A stretch of DNA of 64,000 nucleotides from Hoeflea prorocentri (GCF_027944115.1 NZ_JAPJZI010000001.1:2170001-2234000); one strand, 5' to 3'. Numbered from the stretch's first letter, positions 18,622 through 27,562 are shown. Numbers and translations are program-made. The notes: a model not told the origin generated them from the sequence alone.

Positions 18622-19593
18622 ATGAGCACCCCCAAGAAAATCCTCGTTTCCCTTATGGCCACCTCTTTCCTCGGCGCAAGCCTTGTACCGGCCCTCGCAC
18701 AATCCGGAACCCCGGGTAACAAACCCGTCGCAGAGAAGCGCATGGCTCATGCCGGTGCCGGCAAGCACGGCAAGCGCCAGCGCGGCGCGATGAAGCGCGC
18801 CTTTGAGCGCTACGATGTCAACAAGGACGGCGTCATCACGCAGGAAGAAGTCGACGCCGTCATTGTCGAACGCTTCAATGCGTTCTCCGGCGACGATGAT
18901 ACGATCTCGCTTGAGGACTTCCGTGCCGCGTGGCTCGATCAGTCGAGAGACCGCATGGTCAGAGCATTCCAGCGCCTCGATCGCGACGGCGACGGAGCCA
19001 TCTCCGCCGAGGAATACGATACGGCCTCGGAACGCATGTTCAGCCGGCTTGATCGTGACGGCGATGGTGAACTGACCCGTCCTGCCAAGGGCGATCAAGC
19101 CAAGGCCGGTGGCAAGCACGGCAAAAAAGGCAAGATGGCAAAACGCGGCGGTCCGCGTCACGGCCAGGGCGCCGCCCGGCTGATGGAACGCTTCGACACC
19201 GACAAGGACGGCAAGATCACCCGCGCCGAGTTCGATGCCGTTCGCGCAGAAATCTTCGGCGGCGCCGATGCCGACGGCAACCAGGCCGTATCGCTCGAAG
19301 AGTTCACCACGATCTGGCAGGGCATGAACGACAACCGGATCGTCCGCGGCTTCCAACGCTATGACGCCGACGGCGATCTGTCGATCACGCTCGAAGAGTA
19401 CACAGCGGGCAATGCAGACTTTGTCAAAAAGCATGACCGCAATGGCGACGGCGTCGTCACCAAGGCGGACATGAAAGGCGGCAAGCACAAGGGCAAGCGC
19501 TCGGGTCAGCACATGAAAAAGGGTAAAGACCGCGCATCCATGCAAAAACCAATGAAGCCGGTTCAGCCTGTCCAGCCTGACACGCAAGGCTAA
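18622..19593 (+). CDS. Secreted multi-EF-hand calcium-binding protein
   Basis: A 323-aa exported protein with a signal peptide ending near ALAQS (residue 28). Eight EF-hand-like loops can be traced. Good ones are at about residues 65-76 (DVNKDGVITQEE), 120-131, 192-203 and 248-259; partial or degenerate ones are near 89, 144, 216 and 272. Lys/Gly/His-rich linkers separate the pairs. The start at 18622 has AAAGGA upstream; the frame extends 77 codons but only through promoter DNA. It is divergent from the two-component pair and followed by a terminator hairpin. Calcium binding in the periplasm is the likely property; the physiological role is unknown. Confidence 0.85.
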   Translation: MSTPKKILVSLMATSFLGASLVPALAQSGTPGNKPVAEKRMAHAGAGKHGKRQRGAMKRAFERYDVNKDGVITQEEVDAVIVERFNAFSGDDDTISLEDFRAAWLDQSRDRMVRAFQRLDRDGDGAISAEEYDTASERMFSRLDRDGDGELTRPAKGDQAKAGGKHGKKGKMAKRGGPRHGQGAARLMERFDTDKDGKITRAEFDAVRAEIFGGADADGNQAVSLEEFTTIWQGMNDNRIVRGFQRYDADGDLSITLEEYTAGNADFVKKHDRNGDGVVTKADMKGGKHKGKRSGQHMKKGKDRASMQKPMKPVQPVQPDTQG

Positions 19594-19627
19594 CAGGTCA
19601 GACAGCACAACAGTTGCTTGAATGGAG

Positions 19628-19660
19628 ACAGCCCGGCTGCGAAGCCGGGCTGTTTGCTGT
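19628..19660 (+). terminator. Rho-independent-like terminator after the EF-hand gene
   Basis: An 11-bp perfect stem (ACAGCCCGGCT / AGCCGGGCTGT) with a GCGA tetraloop, followed by TTGCTGT. The U-tract is weak. It lies between the EF-hand gene and the convergent frcR. Confidence 0.65.
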
Positions 19661-19699
19661 CTCACCCTGCGACCATTCGGGTTGAACAGCTCAAACCGA

Positions 19700-20926
19700 T
19701 CAGGCGGGCACTTTCGTCAACACGGACTGATCGATCATGAAACGGTCGAAGATCGGCAGACTGGCGCCACCGATGACCCGGGCCTCGGCACCCACCTGAG
19801 CCTCGACAATTGCCGGCTCGCGGATGCCCTGCCTGTCCAGCTTGTGAAACTCTCTTTCGACCGTTTCAACCAGACGGGTGCGCACGGATCTCGGAAAACC
19901 GCCGTCGATCAGAACTGCCTCCATGTCGATGATGGCTGATATGGCGACAATCGCGATCGCGATGTTTCGTGATGTTTCGTCGATCCAATTCGACAATATG
20001 ACGCCGTAGTCCGGCCATGTATCCGGATTGAGCCACAGGGGCGACGGGTCGAGCCCGGCTTCCTTCAACCGGTTTTCGAGAACGAAGATTGATGCCTGGT
20101 TGAGCAACTGACGCGGCTTTCCGCCCGGTCCAGGAACCGGGATCGGCCCAAACGCTCCGGCGTTGCCGCTTCGGCCCGTATAAAGCGCATGGTCGAGCAC
20201 CAGCCCTCCACCGATGAAGGAGCCGACAAAAAAATAGGCGAAGTCCGAAAACTCACGCCCGCGGCCAAACACAAGTTCTGCGCCGCACGCAGCAGTCGCG
20301 TCATTTTGAACGATCACTGGAAGGTCCGTGATGTCAGCCATGGCCTCCGCAAAGTCGAAATCGCGCCAGGCATCCATCTCGTTGCGGGGCGCGCCGACCT
20401 GGTCCAGCCAGTTCCAAAGCTCGAAGGGCGATGCAATGCCGATGCCCGCGATGCGGCCTCTGGAGGTTTCATCGAGCTCATCCTGGAGTTGCCGCAGACC
20501 GGCTTCGGCGAACCGGATGATCTGTCCGGGCAGCGGATAGGCAAACGTCTCGCGCAGTTGACGGCGCACGCCGCCGATAAAATCCATCAGGACAAGGTCC
20601 GCGCTTCGTCGCCCGATCTTCAGGCCGACGGAAAAAACCGCGTCCGGATTAAGGGCCATCGGGATCGATGGCTGCCCAACCCTGCCGCGAACCGGTTCAC
20701 CACGGATCAGCAGCGCATCCTTTTCCAGCGCCCGCATGATGACGGATACCGTCTGCGCGGAAAGTCCCGTACGCCGCGCAATGTCTGCCTTGGCAAGACT
20801 GCCATGGCGGCGCACCAGAGACATGACCAGGCGTTCATTGTGCGCACGTACGCGTGTCTGGTTGGAACCACCGCTCGGATCCTTGATCCGCTTCACGGTG
20901 TCGTCCGCCCTGTTGTGAGGCGACAT
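19700..20926 (-). CDS. frcR: ROK-family transcriptional repressor of the fructose operon (FrcR)
   Basis: A 408-aa regulator. The N-terminal winged HTH is at about residues 30-85 (KADIARRTGLSAQTVSVIMRAL). The C-terminal ROK domain has the sugar-kinase-like NDATAACGAEL, the SFIGGGLVLD segment and a C-terminal VLIDGGFP. The usual ROK zinc-binding cysteine cluster is not visible. I chose the ATG at 20926 over an upstream TTG, although the SD is weak. It is divergent from frcBCAK, matching the known frcR-frcBCAK layout of Sinorhizobium, and the intergenic palindrome is its probable operator. Confidence 0.85.
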   Translation of the reverse strand: MSPHNRADDTVKRIKDPSGGSNQTRVRAHNERLVMSLVRRHGSLAKADIARRTGLSAQTVSVIMRALEKDALLIRGEPVRGRVGQPSIPMALNPDAVFSVGLKIGRRSADLVLMDFIGGVRRQLRETFAYPLPGQIIRFAEAGLRQLQDELDETSRGRIAGIGIASPFELWNWLDQVGAPRNEMDAWRDFDFAEAMADITDLPVIVQNDATAACGAELVFGRGREFSDFAYFFVGSFIGGGLVLDHALYTGRSGNAGAFGPIPVPGPGGKPRQLLNQASIFVLENRLKEAGLDPSPLWLNPDTWPDYGVILSNWIDETSRNIAIAIVAISAIIDMEAVLIDGGFPRSVRTRLVETVEREFHKLDRQGIREPAIVEAQVGAEARVIGGASLPIFDRFMIDQSVLTKVPA

Positions 20927-21022
20927 ACTCAATCTGCTTTCCCCCGCGTTGGCCTGAGGCCACGACAAGCATAGCTATACGGGTGGGCAATTTCTTCCTC
21001 GCCGGCGCACTTTGGCACAGAA

Positions 21023-21051
21023 AATAAATAAATCAAGTAGATTTATTTATT
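21023..21051. promoter_or_regulatory. 12-bp-arm palindrome, candidate FrcR operator
   Basis: Perfect inverted repeat with arms AATAAATAAATC and GATTTATTTATT around the 5-bp spacer AAGTA. The AT-rich arms resemble ROK-family (NagC/Mlc-like) operators. It directly abuts a TTGACA box, so bound repressor would block RNA polymerase at frcB. Confidence 0.75.
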
Positions 21052-21078
21052 GACAAGACGCCATGCAGCATGTGTGAT
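21050..21078 (+). promoter_or_regulatory. Candidate sigma-70 promoter of frcBCAK
   Basis: TTGACA at 21050-21055, a 17-bp spacer, then TGTGAT at 21073-21078. The -35 box overlaps the end of the 12-bp-arm palindrome. The remaining 230 bp to frcB is an untranslated leader in which I see no gene. Confidence 0.5.
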
Positions 21079-21308
21079 TGCCAGCGTAGAGACGTCTGCC
21101 CGCAAGGACCATTGCATGCTGGTGGCGGCGTCGGGACGCCTCTTCAACGGGCAAGTCGACCCGACTTTCAGGGTCTGCGTGTCCAGCCAGCCGGAACAAC
21201 CTGGCGGCCTCTCCTTGCCGGAGATGCCCGAAGGCCTGCCGGCCGAGCGGTTGCAGTTTGCCTTTAGGAGCGGCGCTGCAACCAAAGTGATCAATCGGGA
21301 GGAAGATC

Positions 21309-22334
21309 GTGAAACATACATTCATCGCAGCAAGCCTCGGTGCCATGGTACTCGGTATCGCCGGAACAACAGGGGCGCAGGCCGAAACCATTGGCGCCTG
21401 CCTTATCACCAAGACGGACACCAATCCGTTCTTCGTGAAGATGAAAGAAGGCGCGACAGCAAAGGCGAAAGAACTCGGTATCGAACTGAAGTCCTATGCC
21501 GGTCGGATTGACGGCGATTCGGAAAGTCAGGTTGCCGCCATCGAAACCTGCATCGTTGACGGTGCGAAGGGCATTTTGATCACGGCCTCAGATACAAAAG
21601 GGATCGTGCCGGCAGTGCAACAGGCGCGGGACGCCGGTCTGCTGGTGATCGCACTCGACACGCCGCTCGAGCCAATCGATTCGGCTGACGCGACATTCGC
21701 GACCGACAATTTCCTCGCAGGCGAGTTGATCGGGCAATGGGCGGCGGCAACTCTCGGCGACGAGGCTAAGAACGCCAAGATCGCAATGCTCGACCTTGCG
21801 GTCAGCCAGCCATCGGTTGGCGTTTTACGCGACCAGGGTTTTCTGCAGGGATTTGGTATCGACCTGAAAGATCCCGGCAAATGGGGCGATGAGGATGATC
21901 CGCGCATTGTCGGCAACGAAGTGACGGCCGGCAATGAAGAAGGTGGACGCACGGCCATGGAGAACCTTCTCCAAAAAGATCCGGGCATCAATGTCGTCTA
22001 CACGATCAACGAGCCTGCCGCCGCAGGAGCCTATGAGGCCCTGAAAGCGGTTGGCCGCGAAAACGACGTGTTGATCGTTTCGGTGGATGGCGGCTGTCCG
22101 GGCGTACAGAACATAGCCGATGGCGTTATTGGCGCGACCTCGCAGCAATACCCGTTGCTCATGGCTTCACTCGGCATCGAGGCGATTGCTGCCTGGGCCA
22201 AGGATGGCACCAAGCCGACCAACACCGAAGGCAAGGATTTCTTCGATACCGGTGTTGCGCTGGTCACAGACCAGCCGGTTGACGGTGTTCCGTCCATCGA
22301 CACCAAGGAAGGCATGGACAAGTGCTGGGGCTGA
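21309..22334 (+). CDS. frcB: Fructose ABC transporter substrate-binding protein FrcB
   Basis: A 341-aa periplasmic sugar-binding protein with a signal peptide ending near AQAET (residue 25). [38 protein letters not shown] and [11 protein letters not shown] closely follow my recollection of Sinorhizobium FrcB. It is the first gene of frcBCAK and binds fructose (in Sinorhizobium also ribose and mannose). A strong stem-loop follows the stop, probably keeping its transcript more abundant than the membrane genes. Confidence 0.93.
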   Translation: MKHTFIAASLGAMVLGIAGTTGAQAETIGACLITKTDTNPFFVKMKEGATAKAKELGIELKSYAGRIDGDSESQVAAIETCIVDGAKGILITASDTKGIVPAVQQARDAGLLVIALDTPLEPIDSADATFATDNFLAGELIGQWAAATLGDEAKNAKIAMLDLAVSQPSVGVLRDQGFLQGFGIDLKDPGKWGDEDDPRIVGNEVTAGNEEGGRTAMENLLQKDPGINVVYTINEPAAAGAYEALKAVGRENDVLIVSVDGGCPGVQNIADGVIGATSQQYPLLMASLGIEAIAAWAKDGTKPTNTEGKDFFDTGVALVTDQPVDGVPSIDTKEGMDKCWG

Positions 22335-22351
22335 TGAGCCTTTGAAGCTGG

Positions 22352-22378
22352 CCGGTTCGGGCAAACAGCCCGAACCGG
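22352..22378 (+). other. Intercistronic stem-loop between frcB and frcC
   Basis: A perfect 11-bp stem (CCGGTTCGGGC / GCCCGAACCGG) with a 5-nt loop and no U-tract. It sits 17 nt after frcB. Such structures commonly protect the 3' end of the binding-protein message or cause partial termination. Confidence 0.7.
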
Positions 22379-22491
22379 TGCGGTTTACAAACCCGCACAC
22401 CTTCAGGACAATACCAGGCATGGCAGCACACGGATGGCGCGCGACGACGTTGCCGATCCTGATGTTTGCCATTTAACCCGGGGAAACAGTC

Positions 22492-23568
22492 ATGCCCGAT
22501 ACCACCGACAAGGCCGGAGAGGATTTCGAGCAGGTTCTCGATCAAAGCGCGACGGAGGTCGCGTCCTTTGACCACAGACACCACACCCCACTGGAGCGTT
22601 TGCAGCACCTTCTGCACTCCAATCCGGCAGCGGTGCCGCTCATCGTCCTCGTCATGTCCCTCCTCATCTTCGGACTGATTGTCGGGTCCAAATTCTTTTC
22701 CCCGTTCGCGTTGACGCTTATCCTTCAGCAGGTCGCGATTGTCGGCTTTGTCGGAGCGGCGCAGACACTGGTGATCCTGACGGCGGGCATTGACCTTTCG
22801 GTCGGGGCAATCATGGTCTTGTCATCCGTGGTTATGGGGCAGTTCACATTCCGCTACGGATTTCCGCCGGAAATCGCGGTCCTGTGCGGTTTTGCGGTCG
22901 GAGCGGCCTGCGGCTTTATCAATGGCGCGCTGGTCGCGCTCGTCCGGCTGCCGCCCTTCATCGTCACACTCGGCATGTGGCAGATTATCCTTGCCTCCAA
23001 TTTCCTCTATTCAGCCAATGAGACGATCCGCAGCCAGGACATTTCGCAATCCGCCCCCTTGCTTCAGTTCTTCGGCAACAAGATTTCGATCGGCGGCGCC
23101 GTCCTGACCTTCGGCGTCATCACCATGGTGCTGCTGGTTCTGGCGCTCAACTATGTTCTCAATCACACGTCCTGGGGGCGACATGTCTATGCGGTCGGGG
23201 ATGACCCGGATGCCGCGGAACTCGCGGGGGTCCGTGTTAAACGGACACTGATATCGGTCTATGTCTGTGCCGGGCTCATCTGTGCCCTCGCCGGCTGGGT
23301 GCTGATCGGGCGCATCGGCTCGGTGTCGCCAACGGCCGGACAATTCGCCAATATCGAATCGATTACAGCCGTGGTGATCGGTGGCATTTCGCTGTTTGGC
23401 GGCCGCGGCTCGATCCTCGGCATGATGTTCGGCGCGTTGATCGTCGGGGTCTTCTCGCTGGGCCTGCGTATGATCGGCACCGACCCGCAATGGACCTATC
23501 TGCTGATCGGCCTGCTCATCATCTCGGCCGTTGCGATCGACCAATGGATAAGAAAGATTTCGGTATGA
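22492..23568 (+). CDS. frcC: Fructose ABC transporter permease FrcC
   Basis: A 358-aa permease of the ribose/RbsC (BPD_transp_2) family. A cytoplasmic N-terminal extension of about 50 residues is followed by roughly ten hydrophobic helices. The LTAGIDLSVGAIMVLSS segment and the LNHTSWGRHVYAVGDDPDAA EAA-like loop are typical. It pairs with FrcA; the stop overlaps the frcA start by 4 bp. Confidence 0.92.
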   Translation: MPDTTDKAGEDFEQVLDQSATEVASFDHRHHTPLERLQHLLHSNPAAVPLIVLVMSLLIFGLIVGSKFFSPFALTLILQQVAIVGFVGAAQTLVILTAGIDLSVGAIMVLSSVVMGQFTFRYGFPPEIAVLCGFAVGAACGFINGALVALVRLPPFIVTLGMWQIILASNFLYSANETIRSQDISQSAPLLQFFGNKISIGGAVLTFGVITMVLLVLALNYVLNHTSWGRHVYAVGDDPDAAELAGVRVKRTLISVYVCAGLICALAGWVLIGRIGSVSPTAGQFANIESITAVVIGGISLFGGRGSILGMMFGALIVGVFSLGLRMIGTDPQWTYLLIGLLIISAVAIDQWIRKISV

Positions 23569-24341
23569 GCGAGCCTATTCTCACAGCCCGCAATCTCGTC
23601 AAGCGGTTTGGCCGCGTCGTGGCCCTCGATCACGCGAATTTCGATCTTTATCCCGGCGAGATCCTGGCGGTCATTGGAGACAATGGAGCCGGAAAATCGA
23701 CGATGATCAAGGCAATCTCCGGGGCCGTTGTTCCTGACGAAGGCGAAGTCTTGCTGGAGGGCAAACCGGTCCATTTCCACACGCCGCTCGAAGCACAGCA
23801 GGCCGGTATCGAGACCGTGTATCAAAATCTTGCGCTGTCCCCTGCCCTGTCGATCGCCGACAATATGTTCCTTGGCCGCGAATGGCGAAAGCCGGGTCTT
23901 GCCGGCAAGATTTTCCGCCAGCTCGACCGCTCCGCGATGGAGAGGTTCGCCCGCGACAAGCTGAGCGAACTTGGCCTTTTGACAATTCAGAATATCGGCC
24001 AGGCCGTGGAGACACTCTCCGGCGGCCAGCGGCAAGGCGTGGCCGTCGCGCGGGCCGCGGCCTTCGGCTCGAAGGTCATCATCATGGACGAACCCACGGC
24101 GGCACTTGGCGTAAAAGAATCGCGCCGCGTGCTTGATCTCATCCTCGACGTGAAGTCCCGCGGCCTTCCAATCGTGCTCATTTCCCACAACATGCCGCAT
24201 GTCTTCGAGGTTGCCGACAGGATCCATATCCATCGGCTCGGCCGGCGGTTATGCGTCATCAATCCCAAGGAACACAGCATGTCGGATGCCGTCGCCTATA
24301 TGACCGGGGCGAAGGTGCCTGAAGAGCTGGAAGCTGCATGA
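23565..24341 (+). CDS. frcA: Fructose ABC transporter ATP-binding protein FrcA
   Basis: A 258-aa single-domain ATPase. Walker A is GDNGAGKST, the signature motif is LSGGQRQGVAVARA, Walker B is VIIMDEPTAAL, and the H-loop is LISHN. Most ribose-type importers use a fused double ATPase; FrcA is a known single-domain exception. The ATG overlaps frcC (ATGA), so the longer open frame is a shadow. The stop overlaps frcK by 4 bp. Confidence 0.93.
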   Translation: MSEPILTARNLVKRFGRVVALDHANFDLYPGEILAVIGDNGAGKSTMIKAISGAVVPDEGEVLLEGKPVHFHTPLEAQQAGIETVYQNLALSPALSIADNMFLGREWRKPGLAGKIFRQLDRSAMERFARDKLSELGLLTIQNIGQAVETLSGGQRQGVAVARAAAFGSKVIIMDEPTAALGVKESRRVLDLILDVKSRGLPIVLISHNMPHVFEVADRIHIHRLGRRLCVINPKEHSMSDAVAYMTGAKVPEELEAA

Positions 24342-24976
24342 AGTCAATCGCGTCCGCAGACCTTCCGGCCATGATTGCCGGTTCGGCTGCTAAGAACCGC
24401 CGCACCCTTGTCGCCATCGCCGGCCCGCCCGGAGTTGGCAAATCCACCTTGTCGGAAAGCCTCCGCAACGATTTGATCGCTCTTGGCCAGCCCGCATGCA
24501 TCGTGCCGATGGACGGCTTTCATATGGACAACTCAGCGCTGGACGATCTGGGTTTGCGTCAACGCAAAGGTGCGCCGCAAACCTTCAATGCCGAAGCCTT
24601 CGTCCGCTTCGTTGCCGAACTGCGCGATGCGAGCCGGGACCATCTTGCACCGGATTTCGACCGGACAAATGATTGTGTCCGGGAAAACACGATCACGATC
24701 GCACGCAACTGCCGGGTTGTGCTGGTTGAGGGCAATTACCTGCTGCTTGATGAAACGCCCTGGTGCACGCTTCAGGACATTTTCGATATCACGGTCTTTC
24801 TGAGCGCATCGATGGATACCCTTCGCGACCGTCTTGTTTCGCGATGGATCGATCACGGCTACGATCCCGAGGCCGCACATCAAAAAGCTCTCGGAAACGA
24901 CATCCCGAATGCCGAGAACGTGCTCCATCATTCCAGGCGTGCCGATGTTATCCTCGACGTTTCGAACAGGACCTAG
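24338..24976 (+). CDS. frcK: FrcK-like nucleoside/fructose kinase family protein
   Basis: A 212-aa P-loop kinase with Walker A GPPGVGKST (about residues 31-39), the VPMDGFHMDN segment and VLVEGNYLLLD, as in the uridine-kinase/pantothenate-kinase-like family. In Sinorhizobium frcK lies at the same place and is thought to act on imported fructose. Translational coupling with frcA supports this, but phosphorylation of fructose is not shown by the sequence. Confidence 0.85.
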   Translation: MKSIASADLPAMIAGSAAKNRRTLVAIAGPPGVGKSTLSESLRNDLIALGQPACIVPMDGFHMDNSALDDLGLRQRKGAPQTFNAEAFVRFVAELRDASRDHLAPDFDRTNDCVRENTITIARNCRVVLVEGNYLLLDETPWCTLQDIFDITVFLSASMDTLRDRLVSRWIDHGYDPEAAHQKALGNDIPNAENVLHHSRRADVILDVSNRT

Positions 24977-25232
24977 GGCATGTCCAGATACCGCCTGATC
25001 CAGTCATTCTCGCCTGAAAGTAGCAATGATCCACAGCCTCGGCGCGACGCGCTGTACTTCAGCGTTCATCCTTTTGCTCCGTAGAAACGATTGATTCTAA
25101 TCCGGTTTTTGCGACGCATCCGGCCTGTCGAGTTTTGTCTTGACGCCGTTGCGTCAAACCAAATCTCCAAACAGCAAATACAGCCGGCAATAAGAACTTG
25201 ACACCATAGGCGTCTCGTCGCATGCTTCAAAT
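24977..25232. other. Intergenic region upstream of the carbohydrate operon
   Basis: About 255 bp between frcK and the operator region of the next operon. It contains the inverted repeat at 25140-25157 and no credible gene. No clear terminator for frcBCAK was found. Confidence 0.4.
25140..25157. promoter_or_regulatory. Perfect inverted repeat TTGACGC-N4-GCGTCAA
   Basis: Seven-bp arms around CGTT, about 200 bp before the carbohydrate-binding-protein start. It is distinct from the TGTAATCGATTAC sites downstream and may be a second regulator site for the same operon. No regulator gene adjoins it. Confidence 0.45.
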
Positions 25233-25278
25233 GTAATCGATTACAAACTGCCATTTTTCAGGATGTAATCGATTACTT
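25233..25278 (+). promoter_or_regulatory. Twin LacI-type operators overlapping a candidate promoter
   Basis: TGTAATCGATTACA at 25233-25246 is a perfect 14-bp palindrome, and TGTAATCGATTACT at 25265-25278 differs by one terminal base. Centres are 32 bp apart, about three helical turns. The right half of the first gives TTACAA, then 17 bp, then TGTAAT in the second, a plausible -35/-10 pair. The central CG resembles LacI-family operators, but no LacI-type gene is in the window. Confidence 0.65.
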
Positions 25279-25340
25279 GTGTAACGGTCTTCACAGATCA
25301 TTCGGGCGCGGCGGGAGACCAGCGCCCATGGGAGGTTCAT

Positions 25341-26573
25341 ATGCATCGTATCAGGACAGCTCTTGTAGCAACCACAATTCTGGCTGCTGCCGGCGCCGCG
25401 TCTGCCACCGACCTGGAAGTCACACACTGGTGGACATCAGGTGGCGAGGCAGCGGCGGTCAAGGCTTTTGCCGACGCTTTCAACGCCGCTGGCAACAACT
25501 GGGTGGATGGTGCTATCGCCGGATCCGGCGACACAGCCCGCGCGACCATGATCAGCCGCATCACCGGCGGCGATCCAATGGGCGCGACCCAGTTCAACCA
25601 TGGACGCCAGGCGGAAGAACTGGTCGAAGCCGGCCTGATGCGCGATCTGACCGATGTTGCCGAAGCCGAGGGCTGGATAGACCTTGTCCATCCGAAAGGC
25701 TTGCTGGATGCCTGCACTGTGGATGGTAAAATCTACTGTGTTCCGGTCAACATCCACTCGTGGCAGTGGATCTGGCTCTCAAACAAGGCATTTGAGGACG
25801 CCGGCGTGCCGGTCCCCAGCAACTGGGACGAATTTGTTGCCGCCGCTCCGGCGCTTGAAGCCGCAGGCAAAATTCCGCTCGCCATGGGTCAGCAGTCCTG
25901 GCAGACATCCGGCGCCTTCCAGGTGCTGATGGTGGCTTTGGCCGGCCCGGAGGTGTTTCAGAAGGTCTATGGCGATCATGATGCCGAGGTCGCGGCCGGT
26001 CCCGATGTCGCCCGGGTTTTCAAGGCGGCAGATGACGCCCGCAAAATGTCACAGAAGTCCAACGTTCAAGATTGGAACCAGGCAACAAATCTTGTCATAA
26101 CCGGTAAGGCCGGCGGGCAGATCATGGGAGACTGGGCACAGGGCGAATTCCAGGTAGCAGGACAAGTTGCAGGCGAACACTACACCTGTCTGCCCGGTCT
26201 GGGCATCAACGAAGTGATTTCCACGGGCGGCGATGCCTTCTATTTCCCCAAGCTTGACGATGAAGAGCTGTCGGCAGCCCAGGCGAAACTTGCGTCCTTG
26301 ATGCTTTCCAAACAGGTTCAGGTCGATTTCAATCTGAAAAAGGGCTCGTTGCCGGTTCGCGGTGATGTTGACCTTGCAGCAGCCAATGACTGCATGAAGA
26401 AGGGCCTTGAGATCCTCGCCAAAGGAAACATCATATCCGACACGAACCAGTTGATGTCGCCGGATTCCCTTGGACAGATCAACGACCTGTTCGTGGAGTT
26501 CTTCAACGACAACAACATTACGCCAGAGGATGCGCAGGAGCGTTTTGCGCAGATCGTCGCGGCTGCCGACTAG
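25341..26573 (+). CDS. Carbohydrate ABC transporter substrate-binding protein (family 1, glucose-type)
   Basis: A 410-aa periplasmic protein with a signal peptide ending near ASATDL (residue 22). The mature N-terminus LEVTHWWTSGGEAAAVKAF is characteristic of the GtsA-like glucose/mannose-type binding proteins. The ATG has GGAGG 5 nt upstream. It leads an eight-gene operon of transporter and sugar-oxidising enzymes. The ligand could be a monosaccharide or glycoside; family membership alone does not decide. Confidence 0.85.
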   Translation: MHRIRTALVATTILAAAGAASATDLEVTHWWTSGGEAAAVKAFADAFNAAGNNWVDGAIAGSGDTARATMISRITGGDPMGATQFNHGRQAEELVEAGLMRDLTDVAEAEGWIDLVHPKGLLDACTVDGKIYCVPVNIHSWQWIWLSNKAFEDAGVPVPSNWDEFVAAAPALEAAGKIPLAMGQQSWQTSGAFQVLMVALAGPEVFQKVYGDHDAEVAAGPDVARVFKAADDARKMSQKSNVQDWNQATNLVITGKAGGQIMGDWAQGEFQVAGQVAGEHYTCLPGLGINEVISTGGDAFYFPKLDDEELSAAQAKLASLMLSKQVQVDFNLKKGSLPVRGDVDLAAANDCMKKGLEILAKGNIISDTNQLMSPDSLGQINDLFVEFFNDNNITPEDAQERFAQIVAAAD

Positions 26574-26592
26574 ACCTCTGTAACTCCACCGT

Positions 26593-26616
26593 GCAGCCGG
26601 CTTGTTGGCCGGCTGC
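26593..26616 (+). other. Intercistronic stem-loop after the binding-protein gene
   Basis: A perfect 9-bp stem GCAGCCGGC / GCCGGCTGC with a 6-nt loop, 19 nt after the stop and not followed by a U-run. It occupies the same position as the frcB-frcC hairpin. Confidence 0.65.
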
Positions 26617-26668
26617 CGCCAGGCGTTTAAAAACCATTTTATGAACTGGACCGTGGGAGGATCTTCCG

Positions 26669-27562
26669 ATGACGGACGCTCGCCGCCCCGTGCAAATTTT
26701 CCGGCATCTCAGTGCCAAAATCGCAGCCATTCCGATGGTCCTGACCGCGCTCGTCATCTTTGTGGGATGTTCGGTATGGACGATTGTTTATTCGTTCACC
26801 GGCTCCAAACTTCTGCCGCGCCTGAAGTTCGTCGGGCTTGATCAGTACGACCGGCTCTGGTCCACAAATCGCTGGCTCGTTTCAATCGAAAACCTGTTTG
26901 TATACGGGATCTGCATGCTGATCCTGTCTCTGGTGCTCGGCTTTGTCCTGGCTGCCCTGCTCGATCAGAAAATCAGGTTCGAAAACACCTTCAGAACCGT
27001 TCTCCTTTACCCATTTGCGTTCAGCTTCATCGTTACCGGTCTGGTTTGGCAATGGGTTCTCAATCCGGAATTCGGGGTTCAGAACATTGTCCGCAGCCTT
27101 GGCTGGGATACGTTCACCTTTGACCCGCTCTACAATTCCGACATCGTCATTTACGGCGTTCTGATTGCCGGGCTGTGGCAAAGCACCGGCCTGATCATGT
27201 GTCTCATGCTCGCCGGTCTCAGGGGGATCGACGAGGACATCTGGAAGGCGGCCCGGGTCGATGGGATTTCCACATGGAAGACTTACCTTCTGATCATCAT
27301 CCCGATGATGCGGCCGGTGTTTATCACGACGCTTGTGATCATCGCCTCCGGTATCGTGAAGGTCTATGACCTGGTTGTTGCCCAGACCGGCGGCGGCCCT
27401 GGCATCGCCTCCGAGGTTCCGGCCAAATATGTCTATGACTTCATGTTCCTCAATCAGAATCTCGGACAGGGGTTCGCGGCCTCAACCATGATGCTGCTGA
27501 CGGTGATTATCATCATCGTGCCGTGGGCATATCTGGAATTCGGAGGGAAACGACGTGTCTAA
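26669..27562 (+). CDS. Carbohydrate ABC transporter permease 1 (MalF-like)
   Basis: A 297-aa permease with about six helices. The cytoplasmic EAA loop reads DEDIWKAARVDGISTWKTYL with the conserved G, and IIIPMMRP follows. It forms a heterodimer with the next permease, whose GTG start lies inside its last codons (8-bp overlap). Confidence 0.9.
   Translation: MTDARRPVQIFRHLSAKIAAIPMVLTALVIFVGCSVWTIVYSFTGSKLLPRLKFVGLDQYDRLWSTNRWLVSIENLFVYGICMLILSLVLGFVLAALLDQKIRFENTFRTVLLYPFAFSFIVTGLVWQWVLNPEFGVQNIVRSLGWDTFTFDPLYNSDIVIYGVLIAGLWQSTGLIMCLMLAGLRGIDEDIWKAARVDGISTWKTYLLIIIPMMRPVFITTLVIIASGIVKVYDLVVAQTGGGPGIASEVPAKYVYDFMFLNQNLGQGFAASTMMLLTVIIIIVPWAYLEFGGKRRV

Noticed and set aside
21050-21511. 153-aa frame over the frc promoter and frcB start
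   Set aside because: Out of frame with frcB and crosses the operator/promoter region.
25233-25278. Twin palindromes as the start of a repeat array
   Set aside because: Only two copies with operator-like size and promoter spacing.
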